Assembly (NCBI GenBank): GCA_036417435.1
Contig: CM070902.1
Span: 137,381,886 to 137,445,885, forward strand
Source of the DNA: Inia geoffrensis
Taxonomy: Eukaryota > Chordata > Mammalia > Artiodactyla > Iniidae
Direction of reading: 5' to 3'
DNA: 64,000 nt
The notes below the pieces were generated by a model. The model was not told the DNA's origin and did no database searches. It was given only the letters and a program-made list of their open reading frames with translations. The stretch's first letter is position 1, and the number at the start of each line of letters is the position of its first letter. A program made the position numbers and the translations under genes. Positions 12,837 through 22,920 of this stretch are shown piece by piece.

Positions 12837-12904
12837 TGCACCTCAGGCATCTAAATGCAACATGTCCAAAAACTGATACATCATTTTAGAATTCCAGTAT
12901 AAAG

Positions 12905-13168
12905 TAATAGAGTGAAGGTTTGTTCCAGGATCTCTAGGAGCTCAGGGGAGAGCTAACTACATTGTGGATGTCAAGAAAAGCTTCACAGAAAAGGCAAACA
13001 GTGAGCTACATGTTGACAAGCTCACAAAGTGATGAGTACCTGAAGAACATTCCAGGTAAAGAGCAGAGCACATGTAAAAGCAAGCAGGCAGGAGGAGCAT
13101 GGGGTGTTTCAAGAACTTCAAGGAATGTGGTTGGTTATGATCTGTTTCTACTCACACTTCTGACACCA
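12905..13168 (-). mobile_element. L2 LINE fragment, first part of a split copy
   Basis: The plus strand reads as the reverse complement of the L2 ORF2 end, with phrases like AAGAAAAGCTTCACAGAAAAGG, GAACATTCCAGGTAAAGAGC and GGAGCATGGGGTGTTTCAAG. These correspond to the L2/CR1-type reverse transcriptase C-terminus. The copy resumes at 14009 after an LTR insertion. It is heavily diverged. Confidence 0.7.
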
Positions 13169-13270
13169 AGGTAGGGGTGAGGGGGGTGGTTTTCTTGCAC
13201 CAACCAATACTCCAACTCTCTGAACACCAACTGGGTGCCTTACAGTTCAATTCTGTCACTAACTACCCAG
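13023..13270 (+). repeat. Right arm of imperfect inverted duplication
   Basis: Partner of 12584-12836, separated by a spacer of about 190 bp. In this arm the L2 (minus) and LTR (plus) parts run on into longer copies of the same elements. This is therefore probably the original locus and the left arm the copy. Confidence 0.9.
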
Positions 13271-14008
13271 AGTTAGCACAGGACACACAGACTAAGGGCT
13301 CAGTCCCACAAAACTGCCCCTACTTCAGATGTCAGTTGCATGTCCTGGACCTCCTGTTCTTCTGCTAAACAACTGGCTGTAAATCAGGGCTTCCCACAAC
13401 CTCATCCTTGGGTTTGATCATTTGCTAGAATGGCTCCCAGAACTCAAAAACAAAAAAAGCCAGTTTACTTACTATTACTGGTTTATTATAAAGGATATTA
13501 TAAAAGATACAAATGAACAGCCAGATGAAGAGCTACATGGGGTGAGGTCTGGAAGGGTCCTGAGCATAGAAGCTTCTGTCCACGTGAAGCTGGGGTGCAC
13601 CACCCTCCCCTCCCAGCTTGTGGATGTGTTCACCAAACTAAAAGCTCTCTGCTATTTAGGGGTTTTATGGATCTTCCATTATGTAGGCATAATTGGTTAA
13701 ATCACTGGGCACTGATGATTAACTCTCTGGAGGGAGAGTGGTGGGGCTGAAATTTCCAACCCTCTAACCACAGGGTTGGTTCCTCTGGCAACCAGCTCCC
13801 ATCCTGAAGCTGTCTAGGGGCCCACTAAGGGTCATCTAATTAGCTTAAACTAGGTACGGTTGAAAGGGGCTTATTGTGAAAACAAAAGACACTCCTCTTA
13901 CCCCTGTCACTCAGGAAATTCCAAGGGTTGTAGATGTTCTTGCCTCAGGAACCAGGGACAAAGATCAAATATATATTTCTTATTATACAACAAGATCACA
14001 TTGGTTTA
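13169..14008 (+). mobile_element. ERVL-type solo LTR (MER21-like, name tentative)
   Basis: The sequence follows a known mammalian LTR. It has CTGAACACCAACTGGGTGCC, CTAACTACCCAGAGTTAGCA, TTTATTATAAAGGATATTA, GAACAGCCAGATGAAGAG, CACTCAGGAAATTCCAAGG and the AT-rich end ATATATTTCTTATTATAC. It interrupts L2, which continues on both sides, so it is a solo LTR inserted into an older LINE. The left boundary is approximate, because the first 100 bases lie in the inverted duplication. The family name is from memory. Confidence 0.75.
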
Positions 14009-14600
14009 AAGGGGCAATAGGAGATGAAACAGTGGAGGAAACAGGGATCCAGTTATGAAAGGATATTTTAGTATAAGTTAAATGTATCCAGTAGTCAATA
14101 GGGCATTACTGAAATATTCAAAGGGAGTGATATGGTCATACTTGCATTTTCCAGAGATCCCTCTAGGAACAGTGTGGACAGTGGATTGGAGACATGCAAG
14201 ACTGACAGCCAAACCCAATGAGGACATGAATAGAGCTATGACAATTCCATTGAAGAAGCATGGTCAGATTCGGGAGATAGTACAAAGGTAGATGTCGTGG
14301 GACTTCATAGGATACCCAATGAGAAGAGTAAAGGAAAGGAAGAAATTAAGGCTAACTCTTAGATTTCAAGCTTGGGTGACCAGTTGGGCAGTTACCCAAG
14401 TAGCCAAGGACCTAGGCAGAGAAGAAGAAGGACTAGGCTTTCAAGCAGGAGTCAGTGAGAACTCTTTTGGACATGCTGAGGTCCCAGTGGGTCATTCTGG
14501 TGGGAATGACAAGGAGGAAATTAGAGAAACAGATCTGGAGCTCAGAAGAAAAGTCTCACAAGAGATAAGGATTTGCAAGTTATGCACCTGTGGTTAGCCA
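14009..14600 (-). mobile_element. L2 LINE fragment, second part of the split copy
   Basis: It continues the L2 after the LTR. Plus-strand phrases GGGAGTGATATGGTCATACT, GGTCAGATTCGGGAGATAG, TTTTGGACATGCTGAG and AGATCTGGAGCTCAG occur in the order expected for the L2 reverse transcriptase end read backwards. Divergence is high and no open frame remains on the minus strand. Confidence 0.7.
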
Positions 14601-14985
14601 TGGAAATAATGAGTACTTCTAAGTGAGGCTGAGGTGAAAAGGTGTCAGGCAGCATCCTTGGGGCAAGCACGCATAGAGGCCCAACTCTTCACCCATCATA
14701 AGGGAGCCTAATTGGAGGGAGAAAAGCGTACATGCCTGGGGTGGGTCCCCACTCTTGATAAAGCTCTGAGGTTAGGAGAGCAGGAGCCTGGATCTGCCTT
14801 AAGGAGCTTTTCAGCAACACAGCTCTTAGGAAGTAGGTGCATTTAAAGGAGTGGCTTCTAAGGGAGCCTGTGTAAGGGCCACCACCAATATAGAGTTGAA
14901 AGTGCTCCATGCGGAACCAGAATTGAAGGCTAAAAAATAATGGGTGAGATTATAGTGTGTGTTGATATGTGCAAGCTTTTGAATA
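14600..14985. other. Unassigned
   Basis: No gene or firm repeat is recognised in this stretch between the L2 and the Tigger element. Confidence 0.35.
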
Positions 14986-15618
14986 CAGTCAATCCTCATT
15001 ATTCCAAATTCTTGATTTGCAAATTCACCTACTAAAATTTATAACCCCAAAGTCAATACTCACAACATGTTTGTGGTCATTTGTGGACATGCATGGAGTG
15101 TCAAAAACTTGAGTCCTCGATGTACACAATCTCAGGTGAGGTTGAACAAGCTGATGTTCTGCCTTCTTGTTTCCGCTCTCATGCTATAAACAAATGTCCT
15201 TTTCAAGGTAGTTGGTGTCATATTTTTTACATTTTTGTGCTTCTAGTTGGTAATTTAGCTGTTTAAAATGGTCCCCAGCACAGTGTTGAAGTGCTGTCTA
15301 GTGTTCTAAACACAAGACTGCAATGTGCCTTACAGAGAAAATATAGGTGTTAGATAAGCTTCGCTCAGGCATGAGCTATATAGTGCTGTTGGCCATGAGT
15401 TCAATGTTAATGAATCAATGATATATATTAGATAAGGTGTCTTTAAACAGAAACACACACAAAACAACGTTATGTATTGACCGATTGATGAAAATGTGAC
15501 CAGAGGCTCACAGGAACCTAACCCTATATTTCTCCTAGGAATAGTCGTTTGCTATTCATTAATTCAGTGTTCACAGTGACTTTACAGGACATAATTGCTG
15601 CAAATTACAAGGACTGAC
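14986..15618 (+). mobile_element. Tigger-like (pogo/Tc1-mariner) DNA transposon, internally deleted
   Basis: The element begins CAGTCAATCCTCATTATTCC and ends with a near-complementary ..AAATTACAAGGACTGAC, giving terminal inverted repeats. It is flanked by TA on both sides (14984-14985 and 15619-15620), as expected for this superfamily. Inside, from about 15268, is the decayed start of a transposase gene, with a readable MCLTEK..LDKLRSG-like, CENP-B/pogo type helix-turn-helix. At about 630 bp it has lost most of the transposase and is non-functional. Confidence 0.85.
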
Positions 15619-15849
15619 TATATCTTCAGAAGACTAGAATGAGCCGAGAGCCACATTGGCCTTAAGTGAAGCTCCTGATTTATTCAAAATTGTTCAATAT
15701 ACATTCACCTAAGATTCAGGGAAAGGTATTGTTTTTGAGTGTTTACTTGGGTTCCTGAAGCTGGGGCAGGGTCAGTGGGGGAGATACTCTCTTTGAACCA
15801 CGCAGTCATTGATTGCAGTCACGTGAACTGAAGAAGTAAATCACGTCAT

Positions 15850-16005
15850 GGAGTCCAGAGTCCCATCCTGCCATGTGCTTGCTCTGTGACCTTGGACAAG
15901 CTTTTACCATCTCTGAGTCCTCATGCCTCGCCCATGAAACCAGGCAATGACACCACATGACCCCTCAGATTCCTGTCAGCTCTGGCAGCCCATGATTCTG
16001 CAGCC
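15850..16005 (+). mobile_element. MIR SINE
   Basis: It shows the MIR core phrases TGCTCTGTGACCTTGGACAAGC, ATCTCTGAGTCCTCATG and CCCATGAAACCAGGCAATGA in the correct order and spacing, with high divergence. Confidence 0.7.
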
Positions 16006-16009
16006 AGTC

Positions 16010-17440
16010 CCAAAGCAAGAGACACTGCCATCAATTGTGATATTAGGATGACATAAGGACTTACTGGAGTGCACCTCCTCTATTTTCCAGTGCAACCTGA
16101 GGACAGATTCATTAGATTATTGATTTAAAGATTCTGCAAGTTCTTGTCTAATTCTTTTATGACAGAATAAACCCAAAGGAAAACTGTAAAACTGTAAGAG
16201 TAAAGTACCCTCTATTATTTCAAACTTAATGGTATTAAAAAGTAGAAAGAAACAGCACAAAGGGAAGAGTGTCTAATTTTAATTATTTAAAGCAAATGGC
16301 TTGAATGTTCAAGGCTGGACCCAAATGTTGTGCATGCCAGGCCTCCCTGAGCACCCCGCTCTGTATTTTAGGTCTCTCCAGAGGACCCCAGCATATCTTA
16401 CCAGCAATTGCATGCTCCATTAAGCACTTGGCAAAGGACTGGATGGACATGTGTGACCCAGACGTTTCCATGGAAGCTTAGGCCTTCCAGATGGAGTCCT
16501 CATCTTAAGAATGTGTGCAGGGTCAAGATGTAATCCATTGTTCCAAAGAATACAATAATGCACAAAATAAATGCTCTAGTTTATTTTTCCTCTTCTTTAA
16601 CTGTAGAGGATACATCAATAAACAGAATCCTTTATTTAACAAAAGGTATCTCTCTTCCTAATTGTCGGAGGGTAACCCTAGATAGTAGTGGAAAAAGTTG
16701 AAAAGATTAAACACACACACACACACACACACACATGAAAATCACCTTGCCTTATCATTTTCTTTAGCCAAAAGAAAAAGTCATCATGCTATCTTCAGCC
16801 TCAGCTCTAACATCTGAGGGGGTCCAGCCACCTTCTCTTCCTCCATCTCCGTCCCACACTTGGAGGGGCTCTTGTATGCATGGGTGCACTGACCAGCATG
16901 CAGTGACAGCCCGGTCATCTTTCTAAAAGATGGAAGAAGCCCTTGTAGGTACTGGCAGTGGCTCAGGGCCACTGGGCTGGGGAATTCTGAGGTGATGGGT
17001 ACTCGGGTTGTGATCCAGAAGGTGAGCATCTCCCTTTAGTTCCTCAGGTTCCTCACCCTGTGGGGGAGGGACATAACTGAACTGGCATGTGTACACCTCT
17101 CTCAAGATGCAATTTTATTCTTTCTCCACATACGATAATGCACGGTCTTTCCATGGTTTCCCTAAGCACCCCTCCAACTCTAAACATCTCAGCACGTTGA
17201 AAGCTGTTCCTCTTGCAGGATTTAAAGCATAATAGTATATTGCAGTGTGTGTAATACACCTGTAAGTGCATGAGAATACTGGCCTTCTGGGGATAAGAGT
17301 AAACTGTCGCTTCTACATAGAAGCAGCTCAAGACATAAAATGAATAAAATCAGTGTTTCAGTGAGAAACCACTGTACATTCCTATGCACTTTTATGAAAT
17401 ACAGAAATGCAGCATCACTGCTCTCCCTCCACTTGATCAA
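16010..17440. other. Unassigned, with a (CA)n microsatellite
   Basis: No gene is recognised. Only the CA repeat at 16710-16735 stands out. Confidence 0.35.
16710..16735 (+). repeat. (CA)13 microsatellite
   Basis: A perfect AC dinucleotide run of about 26 bases. Confidence 0.95.
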
Positions 17441-17560
17441 CCCCCTCGAAGAGCCATGAAAGCTCTATGGCTGTAGGACCCTGTCCATCTTTGGCACCTA
17501 GCTCAGTGCCTGACATCTACTGAATGGTCAATAAATGTTTATCGAATAAATTAATTTAAT
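17440..17560 (+). mobile_element. L2 LINE 3' end
   Basis: The phrases GGACCCTGTCCATCTTTGGC, AGCTCAGTGCCTGACATCT and TGGTCAATAAATGTTTAT make up the conserved L2 3' terminus. Confidence 0.85.
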
Positions 17561-18156
17561 TCACTCTTTTAATCTGCAGAACGTCAGCGTCTCTGCTCTA
17601 AACAGTTGGTTTAATTTCAAAACCCACATAATAAAGTCGACCTGGGTTCCCCATCCCAAGTCTCATTCTGTGGCTGGAGATGTTTTTAATCTTGGGAAAT
17701 GCATGGGGCCACGTGGTGTGCTCGGCTAGTGTCAATTATGAGGACACAATTTCCTTCTCTAGTGCTCTTCAAACAGTTATGTGAGTGTTCAGCTTTTGAC
17801 TTTAGGCAACAGACGGTCCTGGCCGCAGCAGCTGTGAAGAGACAGTCATTGGACAAAAGGACCGCTGAGGGCGAGGAGGCCCAGTCATCACTCCTCCTTC
17901 AGAGCATCTTCATGATGCACCCAAATGTCCCACAGTTTCGGTTGGGAAACAACCAGGATCCACAGTCTCTCAAGTTACTTTACTTTGCACTCGTCGTCTT
18001 TTCCTCCCTAAATGTCATCGCACTCTGAAGTCTACACATCAAGCCAGCAGCTGCCCAGACGGAGACAAGAACACCATGGAAACTGTTAGGAGCTCAGGAA
18101 AGGCAGTACTACTTACCCTGTTCAACGGTTTCTTTACAAAAAAAAAAAAAAAAGTG
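17560..18156. other. Unassigned
   Basis: An open frame of 109 codons at 17699-18028 (plus) has no recognisable domain. An A-run at about 18138-18153 just before the SINE may be the tail of another insertion. Confidence 0.35.
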
Positions 18157-18288
18157 TGGGGAGCACTTCTCTGGTGGTCCAGTGGTGAAGACTCTGTGTT
18201 TCCACTGCATGGGGTGCAGGTTCCATTGCTGGTGGGGGAACTAAGATCCCGCAAGCCGCATGGCACGGCCAAAAAAATAAAATAAAAT
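18157..18288 (+). mobile_element. CHR-type SINE (older tRNA-derived form)
   Basis: It contains CTTCTCTGGTGGTCCAGTGG, GGTTCCATTGCTGGTGGGGG, AACTAAGATCCCGCAAGCC and GGCACGGCC followed by an A-rich AAATAAAATAAAAT tail. Compared with the short form at 30234 it has the GGTCCAGTGG variant and a different 3' half, which marks an older CHR subfamily. Confidence 0.9.
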
Positions 18289-18469
18289 CAATTGCAATAA
18301 ACTCAAAAAAGTGGGAGTGGGGGAGCAAAACTATCCACTACAGGCAGCTAGGCCAGCAGACCACCCTCCACCTCAGGGAGGGTCCCCAGAGATGCATACC
18401 CTACGACAGACGTCAGAGAGAGAAATCAGTAAGGGGCTGGGCGGGGAGGGGAGCAAATCAGCTTTAAAA

Positions 18470-18523
18470 AAAAACCTCAGCAGTGAAAGCGTGGAGCCTG
18501 ACCACTGGAGCACCAGGGGATTC
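18470..18523 (-). mobile_element. CHR-type SINE 5' fragment
   Basis: AGTGAAAGCGTGGAGCCTGA and CCACTGGAGCACCAGGGGAT are the reverse complement of a CHR SINE 5' end. Only about 50 bp are left. Confidence 0.65.
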
Positions 18524-18929
18524 CACCAGCTGAGAAAAGGCAGGATCCTTTTGGTTGCTTTTCCCAAGAAAAGGGGTATTTAAAGCATTTAGACATCTTA
18601 AAATTGATGTTTGTAGCCCCGTAACTAAAGTAAATATCCAAAATAAAAATACTTTTAGAATTACACACTTAGTCAAAAGACCTGAAATAATGTTGTCATC
18701 ATGTGATGCAGGTGAAAAGAAGTAAGGTAGAAATCCACATGCCGTGCACTCGGGGCTGTGGTGAGCCAGATGCCCTAGTGCAGTGTGGACCAGTGTCAGG
18801 AAACAGCAGCTGCCCAGGCGGTCCCTGCTGCACTGCCCCACCATGCTGGGGCCCCTCACGCTCCTCACAAGCCAACCTCTAAAGGGTTACAGCAGGTCAG
18901 TGCCCCTGATATATAGCTCGTTCAAGTGT

Positions 18930-19135
18930 TGTAATGTCATTGCTAAATATGATCGTCACTTTTTAACTTACATATTCGTGTGTGTGAGAAAATACGCCAA
19001 AATGCTTAGCAGTGATTACATTGAGACGTGGAATTGTGAGTGACTTTTATTTTCGTCTTTATGTTTTTTGAGTTTTCACAGCTTTCTACACCAAGCATAT
19101 ATTACCTTTATGGCCAGAGAAAAGAAGAGTAAGAA
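18930..19135 (+). mobile_element. L1M-type 3' UTR fragment
   Basis: AAATACGCCAAAATGCTTAG, GTGATTACATTGAGACGTGG, TTTTCGTCTTTATGTTTT and CACCAAGCATATATTACC follow an L1 3' UTR pattern common in mammals. Subfamily is not resolved. Confidence 0.6.
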
Positions 19136-19342
19136 TACTATTTATAGAGAGAAACTCTTAAAGGAAAATTAAATCATCCCACTATTGACTCATCCCTAAT
19201 TCAGTGCTGGTAGCAATTTACTAAATCTGATATGGTCTATATCCAAGAAGTGTGTCTTGGATGCCTACTGTGAGCCTAGCACACGGGATACCAAATAATA
19301 TGAAGCATGACCTTTGTCAAGGAGTGGAGTTAGGTGTACATA

Positions 19343-19343
<1 letters not shown>

Positions 19344-19382
<39 letters not shown>

Positions 19383-19394
19383 ACACACACACAC
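19344..19394 (+). repeat. (CA)n microsatellite, interrupted
   Basis: About 50 bases of CA with a single CATA interruption at about 19377-19380. Confidence 0.95.
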
Positions 19395-19885
19395 TCCACA
19401 TACCCTCCCAGTCTTTGCTCAAATACCCTTGCCCCAAGAAGGCCCACCTGACCATCCTGTGTAATACTGCAGCCCACCTCCACCCCGCACACTGGATTCT
19501 CTTTACCAGCTCCAACCTTTCTTTTTCCAACTCTTAGCACCTCCTTCAAGACAAGCGGGACAGGCAGCTCCTCACAGGGCCACTGAAGCTGAGGCTGTCA
19601 GAGGGGGAACCAGGAACAGGGGCCCAGACAGCTCCAAGTGCTGTGGAGATGTAAGGTAAAGGGATGCAGAAGAAAGGGAGGACCAGGCTGGAAAGAATAA
19701 ATTGACCTAATCCTCAAGCACCTGTCCTTGAGAGGAAAGGAAGGACTGCAAAGAGCAAGCTGACTGTTTTTAATTGCAGGGCACTTTAGTCATCCGAGTA
19801 AACAGTTCACTTGTCATCATAATTTCAGGTACAGGGAAATTTAATTCCTTTATTCCAATGGCTACAAGCTAAGGTTCTCTGATCA
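19395..19885. other. Unassigned
   Basis: No gene or firm repeat is recognised. Confidence 0.35.
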
Positions 19886-19887
19886 GA

Positions 19888-20012
19888 AATAGACTTGAAT
19901 CCAGGCTCCCCATGTGTTAACTCAGTGACCCTGGGCAATTTACTCAACACCTCTGAGACTCAGTTTCCCCATCTATAGAGTGGGGAGAATAATAGAGCCC
20001 AGGATAAGGAAT
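19888..20012 (+). mobile_element. MIR SINE
   Basis: TTAACTCAGTGACCCTGGGC, AATTTACTCAACACCTCTG and ACTCAGTTTCCCCATCTAT form the MIR core, followed by a GGGGAGAATAATAGAG stretch. Confidence 0.8.
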
Positions 20013-22205
20013 GGAATGAGGGCAGGAACGCAGAGCACTTTGTTCAGCGCCTGGAAGGGAGTGAGAGCTGGGCTGGGCGATGGTGGAGAAGGGGACACAG
20101 ATGTGGCCTCTTTCAAGGGCAGCCGTGCTCACCAAGGCATCTCCCTCCCTCCCAGGTCTCCAAGCACACCTGCCTTTTATCAGGTCCTCTGTGTGCAGAG
20201 CCGTAACTTCACAGCGGGCAGAGACATCCCCCAAAGCTGCTGTTGTGTAAGACATGCATCTTTCCCAACCACCACCCACAGCCCTCCTGGGAGCACCTGC
20301 CTTTGTCAGGCTGGGCCCTGTACTATCACTGTGTGTGTTGGACAAATGCGAGCAGAACAAGCGATGACACTTGAGTGGCCGCATGTGTCCAGTGAGTGGA
20401 GATGTTCTCAGTGTCTGGGAACACGGAGAAATCCAACTGCAAACAGCCCTGCTTTCCTCCCAACGCCATATTTGCAGAATACTCCCGGAACAGCTCAACT
20501 CATAGAAAGAAGACCCAAAGGGACAAGGCGCCCCGAAAACCATCAGGAGACCCTCAGAACAGTCACTTTTCTCAGAAAGGGGAAAAGAAGCCTGTTTAAT
20601 CATGCCAAAGGGTGAGGGGTGCTTCTGGGGTCGAGGGAGTGTCAAGAACTCTCATGAAACAGTTTTGAGAATGTCACATGGAAGAATGGTAGCCTTTTCA
20701 AGACATCCATCTGACCCTAGCATCTAAGCCTTGGTGTTTTCCTAAACAAGGCCCCTCTCTTCTTGGTAGTCCTCAGAGAAATGAGAAAAACATATGCTCC
20801 ACAGATTTCTTGAGTTCCCTGTGTGGGACAACAAAGGTTAACTGTCTTCTTTGTCCCAAAGGAGAGCAGTTGTTTGTGGTGTCAGACCACACGCATTAGG
20901 GTCTTCCCTGTCTTCCTGTGCTTGGCTCTAGCACTGTCAGCTTGTAAAACATTTCTATCCCACAGTGTCACAGTCAATCACTAGAAATTCAATTTTACTT
21001 TTACACTTGTCCAGCCCCTCAGATGATACGTTACTTAGTCATAACAGCAAACACATCAATCCTGTCTATTTTCTCTCGAATCCAAGCAGAAACTCAGATA
21101 ATATGATGAGTCTGAAACTAGAAGAAACCATTCTAATTTTCTGGCCCTAGAATTGAATATATTTGTAATCCAATTTTGAACCAAGTCTCTTTTTTATTTT
21201 TTAGGTCTCATGAAACTATCTAAAGCAGAACTAAATCTGGGCTTCTAAAAATTCATCTGGAACTCAACTAGAATGAAAAAACTATTCCTTGAACCAAATG
21301 TGCCCCAAACCAACTCTTGGTGCCATTTGAGTAAAACAGGTGTTGCATTCTTCTGTTGGAGTGAGGTGGGGCATGGAGACCTGAATACAACGTGATGTTA
21401 GCAAAGTGAAAAGCGCGAACAGTGGTGGAAGATGAAACTTGAAGCCACTGGCCAAGGTAAAGTCAGTGGCCTGAAATAAGTGAGACCACAGGTCCACAAC
21501 AGGAATCTGCCCCAGTTAGGTAACGTCAGAAGGAGGTCTTATGTCAGCACTAGGGAAGCCTATCAGAGCCCAGACATAGGTAAGAATAAGGACCAATACA
21601 AGTGATGGGCTGGGTAGGCCAGATCGTGCAGAAGGCCAGCTGGGGCAGAGTTCAAGTATCTGTTGGGTCAGGAACCTGAGATTAGCAGGAAGTGGAGGAT
21701 GGAAGCATCTAAGAAATGTAAGAAGGCAGATTAAAAGAATCAATGCCCCCAAAGACACTGATAATAGTGGAAAGTTCCCAGGTTTACTGAAAAGATGAAA
21801 GTCGACCAGCCTAGCCAGGCTGGCTTAAGCTGAGATGGTCAGGAGATGACCATGGCTTCCCGACAGCTATCTAGCCCCACCTGCACACTGGGTTTCAAGA
21901 GCCCACATGATACACATAACACATGTGCTTGAAGCATGCTTTTTGAATGAATGAATGAATGAATGGGTTCCTGCAGATCTGAGGTATGAGTTTGCTATCT
22001 TTTCTTATATGTACAATGTGTAGCCCACTCAGACAAGAATAAGTCTTGTGAAGATAATAGTTTTTCTCATTCTAGACAGTGGAATCTTAAATCTGACAAT
22101 CAGGTGAACACCACCTGGTATATATCTTTAACACTATCTAGAGACATTTTTTTTAATTCTAAACTTTAAAGTGACCAAAGGATGGTTAAGGACAATATGC
22201 AAGCT
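20013..22205. other. Unassigned, part GC-rich, with two overlapping antisense open frames
   Basis: The part up to about 20650 is more GC-rich than its surroundings and is open in two frames (19980-20615 plus, 20645-19944 minus). Both run into the MIR and have no recognised domain, so neither is called a gene. A short (TGAA)5 run lies at about 21944-21966. The rest is unassigned. Confidence 0.4.
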
Positions 22206-22209
22206 ACTC

Positions 22210-22585
22210 TTTTTTAAAATTTTTATTGGAGTCTAGTTGATTTACAATGTTGTGTTAGTTTCAGGTGTACAGCACAGTGAATCAGTTATACATATATCAA
22301 TACATATATCCATTTTTTTTCAGATTATTTTCCACATAGGTCACCACAGAATATCGAGTAGAGTTCCATGTGATACACAGTAGCTCCTTATTAGTTATCT
22401 ATCTTATATATAGTAGTATGTATATGTCAATCCCAATCTCCCAATTTATCGCTTCTTTCCCACATTTCCCCTTTGGTATTCATAAGTTTGATTTTGAGAT
22501 CTGTGAGTCTGTTTCTGTTTTATAAATAAGTTCATTGTATCATTTTTAATTAGATTCCACATATAAGGGATATCATATGATATTC
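22210..22585 (-). mobile_element. L1 3' UTR, 5'-truncated
   Basis: The plus strand reads as the reverse complement of the same L1 3' end found at 34516-35240, with TTTATTGGAGTCTAGTTGAT, ACAATGTTGTGTTAGTTTCA and GTGTACAGCACAGTGAATC. The L1 3' terminus is at the left. Only about 375 bp of 3' UTR is present, a typical short 5'-truncated copy. Confidence 0.92.
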
Positions 22586-22611
22586 AGATACCAACATCCA
22601 GCTCATCCTTG

Positions 22612-22920
22612 CTACAGAGCATCGAAAGGAGCAGCTATGGTATCATCGGGATCCTTTTCTGGATGTCCCAAGTATTCTTGTCCCCAAAGCCCAGTTTGCC
22701 CTGCACAATGATTCTTCTGGAAGCACATTTCAGATGTGTACCAGCTCAGAAATGAGTCAATGTTCTCCCACCACCAGTTAATAAAAATCCTTCTTCTGGC
22801 ATCCCTGTGGGTCTCACTCTCCACGCCCCCACTCCACGTAGCTTTCACGCCAGCTGTGTGGACGGCCATGGCTTTCCCCAGTGTCTTGAATTTTTCCACC
22901 TTCATCCTTTGTTCATGCAC
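22612..22920 (-). other. Open frame of 102 codons, unidentified
   Basis: An uninterrupted minus-strand frame with an internal MKVEKFKTLGKAMA stretch and a WWWENIDSFLSWY stretch. No family is recognised. The reading continues for some codons upstream of the first Met before a stop. It sits directly beside an L1 3' end, with no visible A-tail or splice sites. It may be a pseudogene piece or chance. Confidence 0.2.

Noticed and set aside
19265..19549. Proteins with long Cys-Val or Thr-His runs
   Set aside because: They are translations of the CA microsatellite at 19344-19394. The same applies to the frames over 34366-34440.
19980..20615. Protein-coding gene on the plus strand (211 codons)
   Set aside because: It overlaps a MIR, is mirrored by an even longer antisense frame, and has no domain. 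A GC-rich, stop-poor stretch explains it.
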